Shown piece by piece: positions 47,010 to 56,421 of a stretch of DNA of 64,000 nt (the first letter of the stretch is position 1; the number at the start of each line of letters is the position of its first letter). The stretch covers positions 1-64,000 of the forward strand of contig NZ_CALGPY010000009.1 of NCBI RefSeq assembly GCF_937959485.1. The letters are read 5' to 3'. The notes below the pieces were generated by a model that saw nothing but the letters and a program-made list of their open reading frames with translations, ran no database searches and had not been told where the DNA came from. This DNA comes from an uncultured Campylobacter sp. GTDB taxonomy: Bacteria; Campylobacterota; Campylobacteria; Campylobacterales; Campylobacteraceae. The translations under genes were made by a program, and so were the position numbers.

Positions 47010-47016
47010 TATAATA
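47010..47016. promoter_or_regulatory. Overlapping -10 elements of tyrA (+) and bamA (-)
   Basis: TATAAT at 47010-47015 reads towards tyrA (ATG 47059) and TATTAT on the opposite strand at 47016-47011 reads towards bamA (ATG 46977). The -10s nearly coincide, so the two promoters probably exclude each other. Confidence 0.45.
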
Positions 47017-47058
47017 CCACATTAAAATTAAAACTTGCATATATCAAAAAGGAATTTT

Positions 47059-47889
47059 ATGAAGATAGGAATTATCGGCTTGGGTCTCATCGGCGGCTCT
47101 CTTGGGCTATGCCTAAAAAGCACCAAAATAATTAGCGCCGTCTATGGCTGCGACATCAACCGCGAAAACGAAAAAGAAGCTCTGCGGCTCGGGCTCGTGC
47201 ATGAAATTTTAAGCCTGGAACAGATGAAGCAAAGCTGCGACGCGATCTTTCTCGCAATCCCCGTGGAGGCAATTATTGAGACGTTGCAAAAACTAAGCGA
47301 CTGCAGAAGCGAGACGACGATCATCGATCTGGGAAGCACGAAATTTAAAATTTTGCAAAACTGCCCGCCGCAGATCAGACGAAATTTCATCGCAGCTCAC
47401 CCAATGGCAGGTACCGAAAACTCCGGCCCGCAAGCGGCGTTTAAAGAGCTTTTAAACGGCGCGGTAGTCGTCATCTGCGACGATCACGGCGCAGATGAAG
47501 TGCATATCAAACGAGCGGTCGAAATTTTTTCATTTGCAGGGATGAAGATTGTATTTATGGACGCAAAAAGCCACGATCACCACGTGGCGCTCATCTCGCA
47601 CCTGCCGCATGCGATCAGCTATTCGCTCGTAAACAGCGTGCTAAAAGAGGAAAATCGCCGCAATATCATAAATTTAGCCGGCGGCAGCTTCTCGGGCATG
47701 AGCCGTATCGCCAAGAGCTCGCCGCAGATGTGGGTCGATATTTTTAAGCAAAACCGCACAAACCTGCTGGGCGCGATCGATGCTTTTAAAAACGAGCTTG
47801 AAATTTGCGTACAGATGATTGAGGGCGAGCGCTGGGGCGAGCTTGAGGCGTGGATGTATGAAGCGCGCAAGCTAAGGGATATTATTTAA
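47059..47889 (+). CDS. tyrA: Prephenate dehydrogenase
   Basis: NAD-dependent enzyme to 4-hydroxyphenylpyruvate in tyrosine synthesis; 276 residues. Seen: MKIGIIGLGLIGGSLGL dinucleotide loop, TTIIDLGSTK near 97, AHPMAGTENSGPQAAF near 122-137, HDHHVALISHLPHAISYSL near 178-196. ATG 47059 has an AAAAAGGA site; the TTG 8 codons upstream does not. Monofunctional: no chorismate mutase or ACT domain. Confidence 0.95.
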   Translation: MKIGIIGLGLIGGSLGLCLKSTKIISAVYGCDINRENEKEALRLGLVHEILSLEQMKQSCDAIFLAIPVEAIIETLQKLSDCRSETTIIDLGSTKFKILQNCPPQIRRNFIAAHPMAGTENSGPQAAFKELLNGAVVVICDDHGADEVHIKRAVEIFSFAGMKIVFMDAKSHDHHVALISHLPHAISYSLVNSVLKEENRRNIINLAGGSFSGMSRIAKSSPQMWVDIFKQNRTNLLGAIDAFKNELEICVQMIEGERWGELEAWMYEARKLRDII

Positions 47890-48011
47890 AATTTCAGCAC
47901 GACCTGACTGCGCGACGGGTGCTTTAAGAACGCGTCTTTAAATTCTAAAATTTCGCTTTCAAACAGCCCGCACAAATTTAAATTTTAATACGTGCGAGCC
48001 TGGATGCGAAC

Positions 48012-48743
48012 TCAAAAATCTATGCATTCTTGCGTAAAAATTTTCTTTGAGGGAAACTCAAACTCGCAAAGCCTCGCCTTCTCGCCCCAGTGCTTTTTAT
48101 AAACACAGCCCAGATCGATATTTGCGCTAAATTCCGTAATGACGGGCTTTTTTACCGGCGTGTGCCCGTAGACATTAAAAATTCCATCATTCGCGCTATC
48201 ATCTCCGCGCCCGCTTAGCACGTGAGCGGCGAAGCTTTTCGCGCGCTCTACATCGTGTCTAATCCCCCACGCGCGCCCCACTGCGGAGTGCGATACGACG
48301 AGAGCGCGACCGCTTTCATCACACAAATCATACTCCAGGTAAATCGGCAGCCGCGAGACAAACCGCAGATGCTCCTTGCATTGCTTCACGCCTCCGTGAC
48401 GATAATACGACGCTAGCGTCGCCTCACCGCCGTTATTAAATAGCCAGCTTTCATCCAGGCTAAAAAATGCGTAGAGGTCATTTGAACTCGTAAATTTGCC
48501 CGTCTTTGCGCACCTTAGTGCAGTTTTTGCGTTGCCCGCAAAGCGCTTTTCGTGATTGCCCATCACCGCGTCATATCCGCGAGTGCGCACTAGCTCCACC
48601 ACATCCGCGCTCGCAGGGCCTCGGTCGATCAGATCGCCCACAAAGCAAATTTTGCTATCAAATTTATGCGGCAGCTGCTCTATTAACGCCAAAAGCGATC
48701 TGTAGCAGCCGTGCACGTCGCCTATGATATAGATATTTTGCAT
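48012..48743 (-). CDS. Metallophosphoesterase (PrpE/serine-threonine phosphatase type)
   Basis: 243 residues with the five calcineurin-type motifs: IYIIGDVHGCYRSL (GDxHG), ICFVGDLIDRGPAS (GDxxDRG), AVMGNHEKRF (GNHE), VVSHSAVGRAW and VYGHTPVKKPVI. Binds two metal ions and hydrolyses phosphomonoesters; diadenosine tetraphosphatase or protein phosphatase are both possible. AAGGAAAAA precedes the ATG. Confidence 0.9.
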   Translation of the reverse strand: MQNIYIIGDVHGCYRSLLALIEQLPHKFDSKICFVGDLIDRGPASADVVELVRTRGYDAVMGNHEKRFAGNAKTALRCAKTGKFTSSNDLYAFFSLDESWLFNNGGEATLASYYRHGGVKQCKEHLRFVSRLPIYLEYDLCDESGRALVVSHSAVGRAWGIRHDVERAKSFAAHVLSGRGDDSANDGIFNVYGHTPVKKPVITEFSANIDLGCVYKKHWGEKARLCEFEFPSKKIFTQECIDF

Positions 48744-48855
48744 AATTTTTCCTTAAATTTTAACGCCCTCGCCTTTTAACGCGCGAGCTGTGATTGTAAG
48801 CGGCGACCAAGAATTTCAAGGCGAAATTCTGCACTAAATTTTAAAATTTCGCGCG

Positions 48856-49293
48856 CTAGGACTTGGGCGGATAAATCTGCTTTAGAACCTCGGCTACGAC
48901 GATCATAAAAAGAACGATAAATATTAATGCGCTAAGCAATGAGGAATAAAACCTCGCAAGATGCAAATCTGAAACAATCAGCGCCACAATCATCATCCCT
49001 AAAAATGGCGATAGCATCCAAACCGCTGCTGTAGGCAAAAATAGATTTACGAAAAAATCCGTGAGCTTACCAAAATCCTTTAACTTTGCGGCAAGTATCG
49101 CGCAAATCCCGCAGAAAAATATCCACAAAAATAGGAAATATACGCACTTCTGCTGTAGCCATTCTAAGGGATCGTCAAACCGGACGCTAGATGTGTCAAA
49201 AATCTGCCCTATAAAAAAACCCATTAAACTTGAAATGCACATCAAGCAAAAACTCATCGAAAATGCGCAGGCTATAATTTTTAAAATAATCAT
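48856..49293 (-). CDS. Hypothetical four-span membrane protein
   Basis: 145 residues with hydrophobic segments at about 1-28, 52-70, 84-112 and 120-140, and a short basic end. No family recognised. AGGAACT lies 7 bp before the ATG. It ends 22 bp from the dus stop region on the same strand, so it may be co-transcribed after dus. Confidence 0.7.
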   Translation of the reverse strand: MIILKIIACAFSMSFCLMCISSLMGFFIGQIFDTSSVRFDDPLEWLQQKCVYFLFLWIFFCGICAILAAKLKDFGKLTDFFVNLFLPTAAVWMLSPFLGMMIVALIVSDLHLARFYSSLLSALIFIVLFMIVVAEVLKQIYPPKS

Positions 49294-49315
49294 CAGAGTT
49301 CCTAAAATTCTAAAT

Positions 49316-50242
49316 TTAGGCTAAAAATTCCTCGATTAGCCGAGTCATTTCGCTCTCAGCAGCGACGTGGTTGATCTGCTCGCGAAAGCTTGCGGCGTTT
49401 TCGCGCCCCTTGGAGTATTCGTGCAGATGCTTGCGAAATATCGCCACGCCGTGGCTGCCGTAGTGGCTTAACATCTGGGAGAAATGATAGAGCACGACCT
49501 CCCTTTTTAGCGCGTCGCTTGCGCGTTCGCCCGTTTTGATCTCGCGAAAGATCCACGGCCTGCCGATGACCGCGCGACCGATCATCAGCGCGTCTGCGCC
49601 GCTAAGGTCTCGCACTGCAGGCGCATTGGCGGAGTTTATGTCGCCGTTTGCGATCACGGGGATTTGCAGCGCGCATTTGGCTCTTGCGATCGCGCCGTAA
49701 TCCACCGCCGCGCTGTATCCGCCCGCTCTGGTGCGGCCATGAATCGCGATAAAATCGGCTCCTGCGCCTTGTACGGCGCGAGCGATATTTTCGATATCCA
49801 CGGCGCCGAAGCCCAGCCGCACCTTCGCGCTCGTAAATTTTTTGTTCGAATACTTTTTTATAGTCTCAACCAGGCGCGATAGACGGGGCAGATCGAGCAG
49901 CAGCGCCGAGCCGGCACCTTGCTTTACGACCTTGGGGACGGGGCAGCCGCAGTTTAGATCGATGCCGTCGATGCCGTCAAATTTATTGATGAGCAAAACC
50001 GCCTTTTTGATAATTTCCGCATCGCTGCCCGCGATCTGCACAAAAAATGGGGTTTCGGCGGCGTTTTTTTCGAGCATCTTTAGCGTCTTTTCACCCTCGA
50101 AAACAAGGGCGTTTGCGCTTATCATCTCGCTTACGGTCGCGTCGCAGCCGAATTTTTTCACTACGCCCCGCAGCGGCGGATCTGAAAAGCCCGCCAAAGG
50201 CGCCAAAAATAGAGGGTCCTTTTTAAAAAAATCTTCCGTCAT
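49316..50242 (-). CDS. dus: tRNA-dihydrouridine synthase
   Basis: 308-residue FMN enzyme reducing uridines in the tRNA D-loop. Seen: FLAPLAGFSDPPLRGVVKKFG, the catalytic cysteine motif IDLNCGCPVPKVVKQGAGSALL near 95-116, SAKVRLGFG, IHGRTRAGGYS near 173, and NGDINSANA with GADALMIGRAVIGRPWIF near 213-230. In C. jejuni dus sits downstream of the dksA cluster as here. Confidence 0.94.
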   Translation of the reverse strand: MTEDFFKKDPLFLAPLAGFSDPPLRGVVKKFGCDATVSEMISANALVFEGEKTLKMLEKNAAETPFFVQIAGSDAEIIKKAVLLINKFDGIDGIDLNCGCPVPKVVKQGAGSALLLDLPRLSRLVETIKKYSNKKFTSAKVRLGFGAVDIENIARAVQGAGADFIAIHGRTRAGGYSAAVDYGAIARAKCALQIPVIANGDINSANAPAVRDLSGADALMIGRAVIGRPWIFREIKTGERASDALKREVVLYHFSQMLSHYGSHGVAIFRKHLHEYSKGRENAASFREQINHVAAESEMTRLIEEFLA

Positions 50243-50781
50243 TTTAAATTTCTCATTTTGATTTCGTTTGAATTTAAACCTTTAAATTTAATACCGCAGC
50301 GCTTGCAGCGGATTTTGCCACGAGCTTCAAAATTTTAAATTTCATAGGCTGTGGCATTCGCATTTAGGCGCAAATTTTATTTTTAAGCTTAGCTAATTTG
50401 CATGGCGGCAAAACGGCAGCAAGAATGATCGCCACTAAATTTTATTTGCACGGCGAGCCCAACAGCAGCTTGCAAAACGCCGCGCGGATTTTAAAATTTC
50501 ATCACTTTATTCGGCTAGCAAGTCTTGCGCTTTACGTTTAAATTTTAAATTTCATCGCGTAAATGCAAAATCCGTTTACGCGCGCACTACACAAACAAAT
50601 CTTTTAAATTTTACCGCTTGCGCGCATTGATTTTTCGATAAATTTTGAAATTTCAAATTTGCGCGAGTTAGAATTTTATCCGCATTTTAAATTTTATCGC
50701 GTAGGCTGTGTTTAATGGACGCAAAGAGCGTAAAAAGCAGCCTCTCTTACCCGCATAAAACGAACTCGTAAAATTACTGAG
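50243..50781. other. Non-coding region between dus and the 50782 membrane gene
   Basis: 539 bp of AAATTTT/AAATTTCAT-rich DNA with no open frame of note and no strong hairpin. In C. jejuni the corresponding genes are close together, so this is another expanded spacer. Confidence 0.45.
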
Positions 50782-51783
50782 TTAAAATAACAGCGACGCA
50801 GGAACGTTTTTGCCGTTGTCACGCAAAAATAGCAGAATTTTAAACTTCTCAAACTCGTCGCCGTCGGCAAGGCTTAGCTGCTCTCTAAACTCGTCGATCA
50901 TGCCAAGCTCATATAGCGCGTACAGATATGCCTCGGTTGCTTCTTGATTCTCGTTTTTGAGCCGCTCGAAAAAGGCTTTGTATTGCTCTGGAGCGAGATG
51001 ATTTTTTAGCTTTTTAGCAAAGCCGATAAAATCCTGCTCGCTAAATTTTTCATTATTTACGAGATCGAAAAGTTCCTCGCTACTGATCTCAAAGCTCGCG
51101 TCATTCACCGCGCGATCCACTAAAATATTTACCTCGGCTATATCTTGAGGAATTTTATAAGCTTTGATCTTATCGTAGCTTCCTTTGGCAAGCGCTACGG
51201 CATAGGCTTTTTTAGTGATATTTTCACTATAAACGCCCTTGGTTTTTAAAATTTCATACGCATACGCAGGCTCGGCGTCGAGGCGATTGAGCTCGTTTTG
51301 CAAAAATAGTCCGTTATCTTTAGGGAGTTTATATTTTCGCAGATCCGCCACTTCGCCGTTTTTAACCTTCTCGATAACGCCTATGACCTCTTTTAGATCC
51401 TCATTTTTGACGTCTATGCCGGTGCTATCGTACCACGGAGATAAAATTTTAGTAAGCTCGCTTGGGTCTTTAAAATACTCGGTTTTAAAGTCTTTATTGG
51501 TATCAAGACCCAGCAAAACCTCTTTACTCATCGCATCATATGCGCTTAGATCCTTTGCGATCGCCCTTTTTGTGCGGTAAAACGCAAAGCTATGAAAAAC
51601 GATATGAAAAATCGCCAAAATCATATATAAAATTAACGGCAGCACGATCCACACTGCCACAGGAAGCGTAAACGTAAAACCGAAAAGCCCCAGCGTATAG
51701 CTACTGCTTTGCTGCGTAAAAACTAAAATCGCGACGATTGCGATATAGACGATCGAATATAAAAAGAATTGCTTGGTTTTCAT
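50782..51783 (-). CDS. Hypothetical membrane-anchored protein (Cj0124c-type)
   Basis: 333 residues. Two N-terminal helices (YSIVYIAIVAILVFTQ and AVWIVLPLILYMILAIFHIVFH), then ~270 cytoplasmic residues predicted mostly alpha-helical. No known catalytic motif. The ATG follows GGAGTTAGCT and lies 2 bp after dksA. It keeps its place beside dksA in C. jejuni (Cj0124c, from memory), so it is a conserved epsilonproteobacterial protein of unknown role. Confidence 0.85.
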   Translation of the reverse strand: MKTKQFFLYSIVYIAIVAILVFTQQSSSYTLGLFGFTFTLPVAVWIVLPLILYMILAIFHIVFHSFAFYRTKRAIAKDLSAYDAMSKEVLLGLDTNKDFKTEYFKDPSELTKILSPWYDSTGIDVKNEDLKEVIGVIEKVKNGEVADLRKYKLPKDNGLFLQNELNRLDAEPAYAYEILKTKGVYSENITKKAYAVALAKGSYDKIKAYKIPQDIAEVNILVDRAVNDASFEISSEELFDLVNNEKFSEQDFIGFAKKLKNHLAPEQYKAFFERLKNENQEATEAYLYALYELGMIDEFREQLSLADGDEFEKFKILLFLRDNGKNVPASLLF

Positions 51784-51785
51784 AG

Positions 51786-52142
51786 CTAACTCCTATTTTG
51801 CTTTTCCGCCTGTTCCTTGCACGAAATGCACAATCTCGCCTCCGGATTTACCTTAAGACGCTCTAAGCTTATCTGCTCGCCGCAGCTCTCACAAAGCCCA
51901 TAAGTGCCGTTTTCGATGCGCTTAAGCGCGCTTTCAATCTCTAAAAACGCCTTTTGTTGATTAACATTGAGCGAGTATTCGATGCTTAAATCCGTATTCA
52001 TGCTCGCTACGTCAAAATCATCCGCAGCTTTATTCTCGCGCAATTCCGAAATTTCATTTACAGAGCTATTAATATTGGCGATGAGTTGCTCTCTTTTTTC
52101 TTCTAAAATTTTCTTGTAAAATTTCAACTCGTTTTTCTTCAT
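51786..52142 (-). CDS. dksA: DksA/TraR-type RNA polymerase-binding factor
   Basis: 118 residues: N-terminal coiled coil (LKFYKKILEEKREQLIANI...), a DDFDVASMNTD tip near 41-51 (acidic tip residues), then the zinc finger YGLCESCGEQISLERL...ARLCISCKEQ. Binds the RNA polymerase secondary channel and mediates stringent regulation. AAAGGGAAAG precedes the ATG. Confidence 0.93.
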   Translation of the reverse strand: MKKNELKFYKKILEEKREQLIANINSSVNEISELRENKAADDFDVASMNTDLSIEYSLNVNQQKAFLEIESALKRIENGTYGLCESCGEQISLERLKVNPEARLCISCKEQAEKQNRS

Positions 52143-52151
52143 TCTTTCCCT

Positions 52152-52604
52152 TTATTTGTGATATGGATGGTTTGCGTTAATGCACAATGCGCGAAAAATT
52201 TGCTCAAAAAGCAAAAGTTTAGCGATTTTGTGCGCTAACGTAAGCCTGCTAAGACTAATTATTTTATCGGCTTTTGCCTTAAAATTTTCACTAAGCCCAT
52301 AAGCGCCACCGATGAAAAACGACACGCTGCTCTTATCCTTTAGCATACTCGCAAATTCCATGCTATCTAGCTCCTGTCCGCGCTCGTCCAGAGCCACGAC
52401 GTATCCGCTAAGGCGTGGTAGATAAGCTTCATCGTACGCCATAAGTGCGAGTTCGCGGGATGCTGCTTGAGCGCGAGCGATATTAGCGTTAAAAAACGTC
52501 TCATCTCGCACCGCGGCAAATTTAGCCGCCATTTTTTTATAATCGCTTATCTCGCTAGCGAACTCGTCCGCGCCCTTTTGGATGGAATTTACCGTTATCT
52601 GCAC
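52152..52604 (-). CDS. rlmH: 23S rRNA pseudouridine-1915 N3-methyltransferase
   Basis: 150-residue SPOUT methyltransferase. Seen: [19 protein letters not shown] near 66-85, [21 protein letters not shown] near 93-113, the C-terminal [32 protein letters not shown]. The start is GTG at 52604, overlapping the accD TAG by one base. Confidence 0.94.
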   Translation of the reverse strand: MQITVNSIQKGADEFASEISDYKKMAAKFAAVRDETFFNANIARAQAASRELALMAYDEAYLPRLSGYVVALDERGQELDSMEFASMLKDKSSVSFFIGGAYGLSENFKAKADKIISLSRLTLAHKIAKLLLFEQIFRALCINANHPYHK

Positions 52605-53503
52605 TACTCTTCGCTTCCCTCTTCGTGCAGCGATTTGTCACTCGTGTCGTCAATCTGCACAGCGTTTTTGCTCAGCACGTTGATTACATCGCTTAAATAC
52701 TGCCTCATCTCAGCTCTAGGAACGATCGCATCAATTAATCCGTGCTCGAGCAGAAATTCCGATCTTTGAAAGCCCTCCGGCAGATCCGCGCCGATAGTTT
52801 GCTTGATGACGCGCTGTCCAGCAAAGCCGATAAGAGCGCCGGGCTCTGCGATGATGATATCTCCCAGCCACGCAAATGACGCACTCACGCCGCCCATCGT
52901 AGGATCAGTAAGAACGGAGATGAATGGAATTTTATGCTCGGATAAAATTTTAAGCGCGGCGGAGGTTTTGCTCATCTGCATTAGCGAAAAGGTGCTTTCT
53001 TGCATCCTTGCGCCGCCGCTTGCGCTTACGATGATTAGCGGCTCGTTTTTATCCAGACTGCGCTTTACGGCGCGCACGATCTTTTCGCCCTCCACAGAGC
53101 CCAGGCTTCCGCCCATGAAGTTAAAATCAAACACCACGAGCTGAATTTTTTGGCGACTTATAGCGCCCTCGCCCGCGATCACCGCGCTAAGCCTGCCTGT
53201 TTTTTCTTTGCTCTCGGCAATACGCTTTTTGTAGGATTTTTTATCGACGAATTTTAGCGGATCGACGGGCTGCAGATTTTGATCGTACTCCACGAAAGAG
53301 CCTTCGTCGCAGATCAGATCGATGCGAGCCTGCGCGTCAAAACGAAGGTGATAGTTGCACTTCGGGCAAACGCTATGATTTTGCTCGACCTCTTTGCTAT
53401 ACATCAGTGCGCCACATCCCGGGCACTTGATCCAATGCGTAGGAGCTTCGCTCGGCGCAGGTTGCGTCCTGCGTATTTTTGAAAATAGATCTCCAAAATT
53501 CAT
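52604..53503 (-). CDS. accD: Acetyl-CoA carboxylase carboxyltransferase subunit beta
   Basis: 299 residues. N-terminal four-cysteine zinc finger ([28 protein letters not shown]), then the carboxyltransferase core: [66 protein letters not shown]. Slightly longer than E. coli AccD because of a polar C-terminus. First gene of accD-rlmH-dksA-membrane protein. GGAAATC site and a -10 upstream. Confidence 0.96.
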   Translation of the reverse strand: MNFGDLFSKIRRTQPAPSEAPTHWIKCPGCGALMYSKEVEQNHSVCPKCNYHLRFDAQARIDLICDEGSFVEYDQNLQPVDPLKFVDKKSYKKRIAESKEKTGRLSAVIAGEGAISRQKIQLVVFDFNFMGGSLGSVEGEKIVRAVKRSLDKNEPLIIVSASGGARMQESTFSLMQMSKTSAALKILSEHKIPFISVLTDPTMGGVSASFAWLGDIIIAEPGALIGFAGQRVIKQTIGADLPEGFQRSEFLLEHGLIDAIVPRAEMRQYLSDVINVLSKNAVQIDDTSDKSLHEEGSEE

Positions 53504-53539
53504 ATGATTTCCTTTAAATTCTATGAAATGAAACTTCTG

Positions 53540-53545
53540 ATTATA
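53540..53545 (-). promoter_or_regulatory. -10 element of the accD operon
   Basis: TATAAT on the minus strand, 37 bp before the accD ATG, in the accD-recO divergent region. Confidence 0.5.
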
Positions 53546-53596
53546 ACCTAAAATTCTTTATTTAAATTTATATGTGAATTTCGCTAAAATAGGAAA

Positions 53597-54211
53597 ATGC
53601 AAGGATTTATATTAAAAACGACCAATGTTAGGGATGAGGACTGCATCGTGGACGTGCTAAGCGAAAGTGCGCTCGTGCGTGCGTATCGCTTTTACGGCGC
53701 GCGCCATTCAAACATCATCCAGGGCTATAAAATCGACTTCGAGCTCTCGCAAAATCAAAACTTCCTCCCTCGTCTTAGCGGTGTGATGCATCTAGGATAC
53801 GCGTGGCTAGGAAGCCGCGAGAAGCTGCTATTTTGGCAGCAGTTCATGCGGCTTTTACACGCGCATCTAAAAGATGCCGAACATCTGGATAAATTTTATT
53901 ACGAGCTGCTAAACCACGCTGCTATGCGCTTTGGCAAACAAAATCCGCGCCGCATAATCGTAGAAAGCTACGCCGAAATTTTAAAATTTGAGGGGCGCTT
54001 GCACGACGAGCCATATTGTTTTTTATGTGATGAGGAAATTTTAGAAAATATCGCGCTATGCCGCGGTTTTTTGCCCGCGCACGAGCATTGCGCGCAAAGA
54101 GCGGGCTTTGCGCAGGATGAAATTTTAGAATTTTTACGAAGCAAAAAGACGCTAAATTTAAACGACGAAACGGCAGAGAGGCTCTACGACATAACGCTTG
54201 AGGGACTTTGA
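53597..54211 (+). CDS. recO: DNA repair protein RecO
   Basis: 204 residues, the short epsilonproteobacterial form. Seen: N-terminal OB-fold start MQGFILKTTNVRDEDCIVDVLSE, GARHSNIIQGYKIDFEL, helical middle, and CFLCDEE near 142, the remnant of the zinc knuckle. AGGAAA site. Helps load RecA with RecR. Divergent from accD. Confidence 0.85.
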   Translation: MQGFILKTTNVRDEDCIVDVLSESALVRAYRFYGARHSNIIQGYKIDFELSQNQNFLPRLSGVMHLGYAWLGSREKLLFWQQFMRLLHAHLKDAEHLDKFYYELLNHAAMRFGKQNPRRIIVESYAEILKFEGRLHDEPYCFLCDEEILENIALCRGFLPAHEHCAQRAGFAQDEILEFLRSKKTLNLNDETAERLYDITLEGL

Positions 54212-54380
54212 TCTGTAGCGCGTTTGATGTGGACGTAAAATTTCAAAACTCAAGTGCTAAATTTAAAATTTCGTAGAATTTCAAAATTTCATGAACGGGC
54301 GGTTTTGTACTTTATCTGCCTTTTCTCGCGCAAAGCCAAACAATCGCATTGCGCGGGGTTTGCATTAAATTTTAACTGAA

Positions 54381-54947
54381 CTAGCTAAAAAGCTTTTTCA
54401 TCGCCTTAAAAAACATTGCGGTGAGCGGATTTGATTTGCCTGAGACCTTTGCGATCCAGCTCTCATAGGTCTCGCCTTTGCTTTTTAAAAAGTCCACGAG
54501 CGCCTTTTGGCTAGCCTGCATACCGCCGTTTCTTTCAGCATCCAGCAATGCCCTATAAATTGGCTCTATAGTTTCGATCGCGGATCTTGGTGGAGCCTTG
54601 CGAAATGCCGTGTATTCGGTGATCTGCCCTGTTACAGGGTCTTTTTTAGAAGTAAATTCTGTAATGACCCAATAAAAGCGCCCGTCTTTGGCTAAATTTT
54701 TAACCACAGCGGTAAAATCCTTGCCCTGCTGTATCGTATCCCACATGAGCTTAAACGCTATGCGCGGCATGTCCGGATGTCGTATGATATTATGCGGCTG
54801 CCCCAAAAGCTCAAGCTCACTATAGCCGCAAATCATACAAAAATACGGATTTGCAAACGTGATAATGCCCTTCGGATCGGTTTTGGAAACTATATAGCGC
54901 TTCTCATCGAGTTTGATCTCCTGATTAATTGGAGTCGGTCTTTGCAT
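54381..54947 (-). CDS. PAS-domain sensor protein (CetB/Aer-like)
   Basis: 188 residues, one PAS domain (~15-120): YIVSKTDPKGIITFANPYFCMICGYSELELLGQPHNIIRHPDMPRIAFKLMW, then KDGRFYWVITEFTSKKDPVTGQITEYTAFRKAP. The NIIRHPDMP motif is typical of Aer/CetB redox sensors that bind FAD. No output domain, so like CetB it should act through a partner (CetA-type receptor), which is not seen next to it. Confidence 0.88.
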   Translation of the reverse strand: MQRPTPINQEIKLDEKRYIVSKTDPKGIITFANPYFCMICGYSELELLGQPHNIIRHPDMPRIAFKLMWDTIQQGKDFTAVVKNLAKDGRFYWVITEFTSKKDPVTGQITEYTAFRKAPPRSAIETIEPIYRALLDAERNGGMQASQKALVDFLKSKGETYESWIAKVSGKSNPLTAMFFKAMKKLFS

Positions 54948-55068
54948 TTTTAATCCTTTGCTTAAAAATTTATTGCAGAGTATATAAAATTTTTCTTTTC
55001 AGAAATATTAAATTTTCGTTAAATTTTTATAAATGTTAAATCTTTAAGTGAATTTTTAAAATTTAATG

Positions 55069-55074
55069 TATAAT
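55069..55074 (+). promoter_or_regulatory. -10 element of the MFS gene
   Basis: TATAAT 29 bp before the TTG start at 55104, after AT-rich DNA. Confidence 0.5.
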
Positions 55075-55103
55075 CTCAAATCAAAATTTCAAAAGGCGGC
55101 GCG

Positions 55104-56336
55104 TTGAAAAATCCCTTCCTATCGCTTAAATACTCAAATTTTAGAATTTATTGGATCGGGATGAACCTCTCGCTGATCGGCTCTTGGATGCAAAGCGTCG
55201 CGCTGCCGTGGCTAGTGCTAAGCATCACCGCAGACGCTTTTAAGGTCAGCCTTGTAGCCGCGGCGCGGTTCTTGCCCGCGCTACTTTTTACGCCATTTTC
55301 CGGTGTACTGCTCGATAAGTTTAATCGCAAAAAGATCCTTTTGCTCGCTCAAATAGGCATGGCGGTGACCGCTTCAATTTTCGCAGTTATGAGCTTTTGT
55401 GAGCTATATTCTTTCGGCAAAATTTTATTTTGCGCTTTTGCAAGCGGCATCTTTACCAGCATGGACGCCCCGAGCCGTCAGTCGATGGTAAAAGACCTCA
55501 TCGACTCGCCCCGCGATCTAGCCAACGCCATAGCGTTAAATTCTATGTCCTTCAACGTCGCTCGTATTGCAGGACCCGCACTTGCTGGGATCGTGATGGC
55601 GCTGTGGGGCGTGGGCTTTTGCTTTTTATTTAATGCACTTAGCTTTTTAGGCATCATCGTTTCGCTGTTTTTCATAAAAATTCCGCCATCCGCTACTACG
55701 CTATCTAGCAGAAGCGGAGGCGTTTTTGCCTCGATCGGTGCTGGAATTTCGTATGTATCGCACAAAAAAACTCTAAGCGAGCTAATGATAATAGTGCTTA
55801 TCGTAGCGACGCTGGTGCCAAATTATAATGTAACGATCTCGGCACTCGTTAAGCTTAGCCTAGACGCGGATGAGCGAAGCTTTGGATATTTGATGTCGAC
55901 TCTAGGCGTGGGAGCCTTTTGCGGCGCGCTTTTCGTAGCAGTCTTTGATAAACTTGGCATCCGTAAAATCAGATCGTGCGCGATCGCTATGGGGGTGAGC
56001 TTAGCTCTTACTGGGGCTGCGAATTCCTTCGCATGGGCTGCGGCAGGGCTTGCCGTAACTGGATTTCTTTTCGTAATCACAAACTCAAGCATCAACTCCA
56101 CCGTGCAAATGCACGTAAGCAACGAATTTCGCGGGCGTGTGCTTAGCTTATACGCGCTATTTTTAATAGGTAGTACGCCATTTGGAGCGCTCATATCGGG
56201 CTTCTTTACCGAGCTATTAGGCGCTCGCGTAGCCCTTGCGATCTGCGGCGCAATTAGCATTTTGCTACTGCTGGCTCTATTTTATGGCTTTAAAATACGG
56301 CGCAGGACGCATTTTATCTTTCGAGATAAAGTCTAA
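55104..56336 (+). CDS. MFS exporter (EntS-like, MFS_3 family)
   Basis: 410 residues, about 11-12 membrane helices. N-terminus NPFLSLKYSNFRIYWIGMNLSLIGSWMQSVALPWLVL matches the MFS_3 group that contains enterobactin exporter EntS; the loop DKFNRKKILLLAQIGMA (family GxLaDRxxRRrvl) follows helix 2, and ASGIFTSMDAPSRQSMVKDL near 117-136 is conserved. Start TTG at 55104 with AAAGGCGG upstream. Substrate unknown; no siderophore synthesis genes nearby. Confidence 0.88.
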   Translation: MKNPFLSLKYSNFRIYWIGMNLSLIGSWMQSVALPWLVLSITADAFKVSLVAAARFLPALLFTPFSGVLLDKFNRKKILLLAQIGMAVTASIFAVMSFCELYSFGKILFCAFASGIFTSMDAPSRQSMVKDLIDSPRDLANAIALNSMSFNVARIAGPALAGIVMALWGVGFCFLFNALSFLGIIVSLFFIKIPPSATTLSSRSGGVFASIGAGISYVSHKKTLSELMIIVLIVATLVPNYNVTISALVKLSLDADERSFGYLMSTLGVGAFCGALFVAVFDKLGIRKIRSCAIAMGVSLALTGAANSFAWAAAGLAVTGFLFVITNSSINSTVQMHVSNEFRGRVLSLYALFLIGSTPFGALISGFFTELLGARVALAICGAISILLLLALFYGFKIRRRTHFIFRDKV

Positions 56337-56421
56337 GCCAAAAGCTGCATTATCAAAATTAACCTTATTTTTACGATGAAGCCTTAGAATTCCTACCGAA
56401 ACTTAAAGGTAAGGAGTTTTT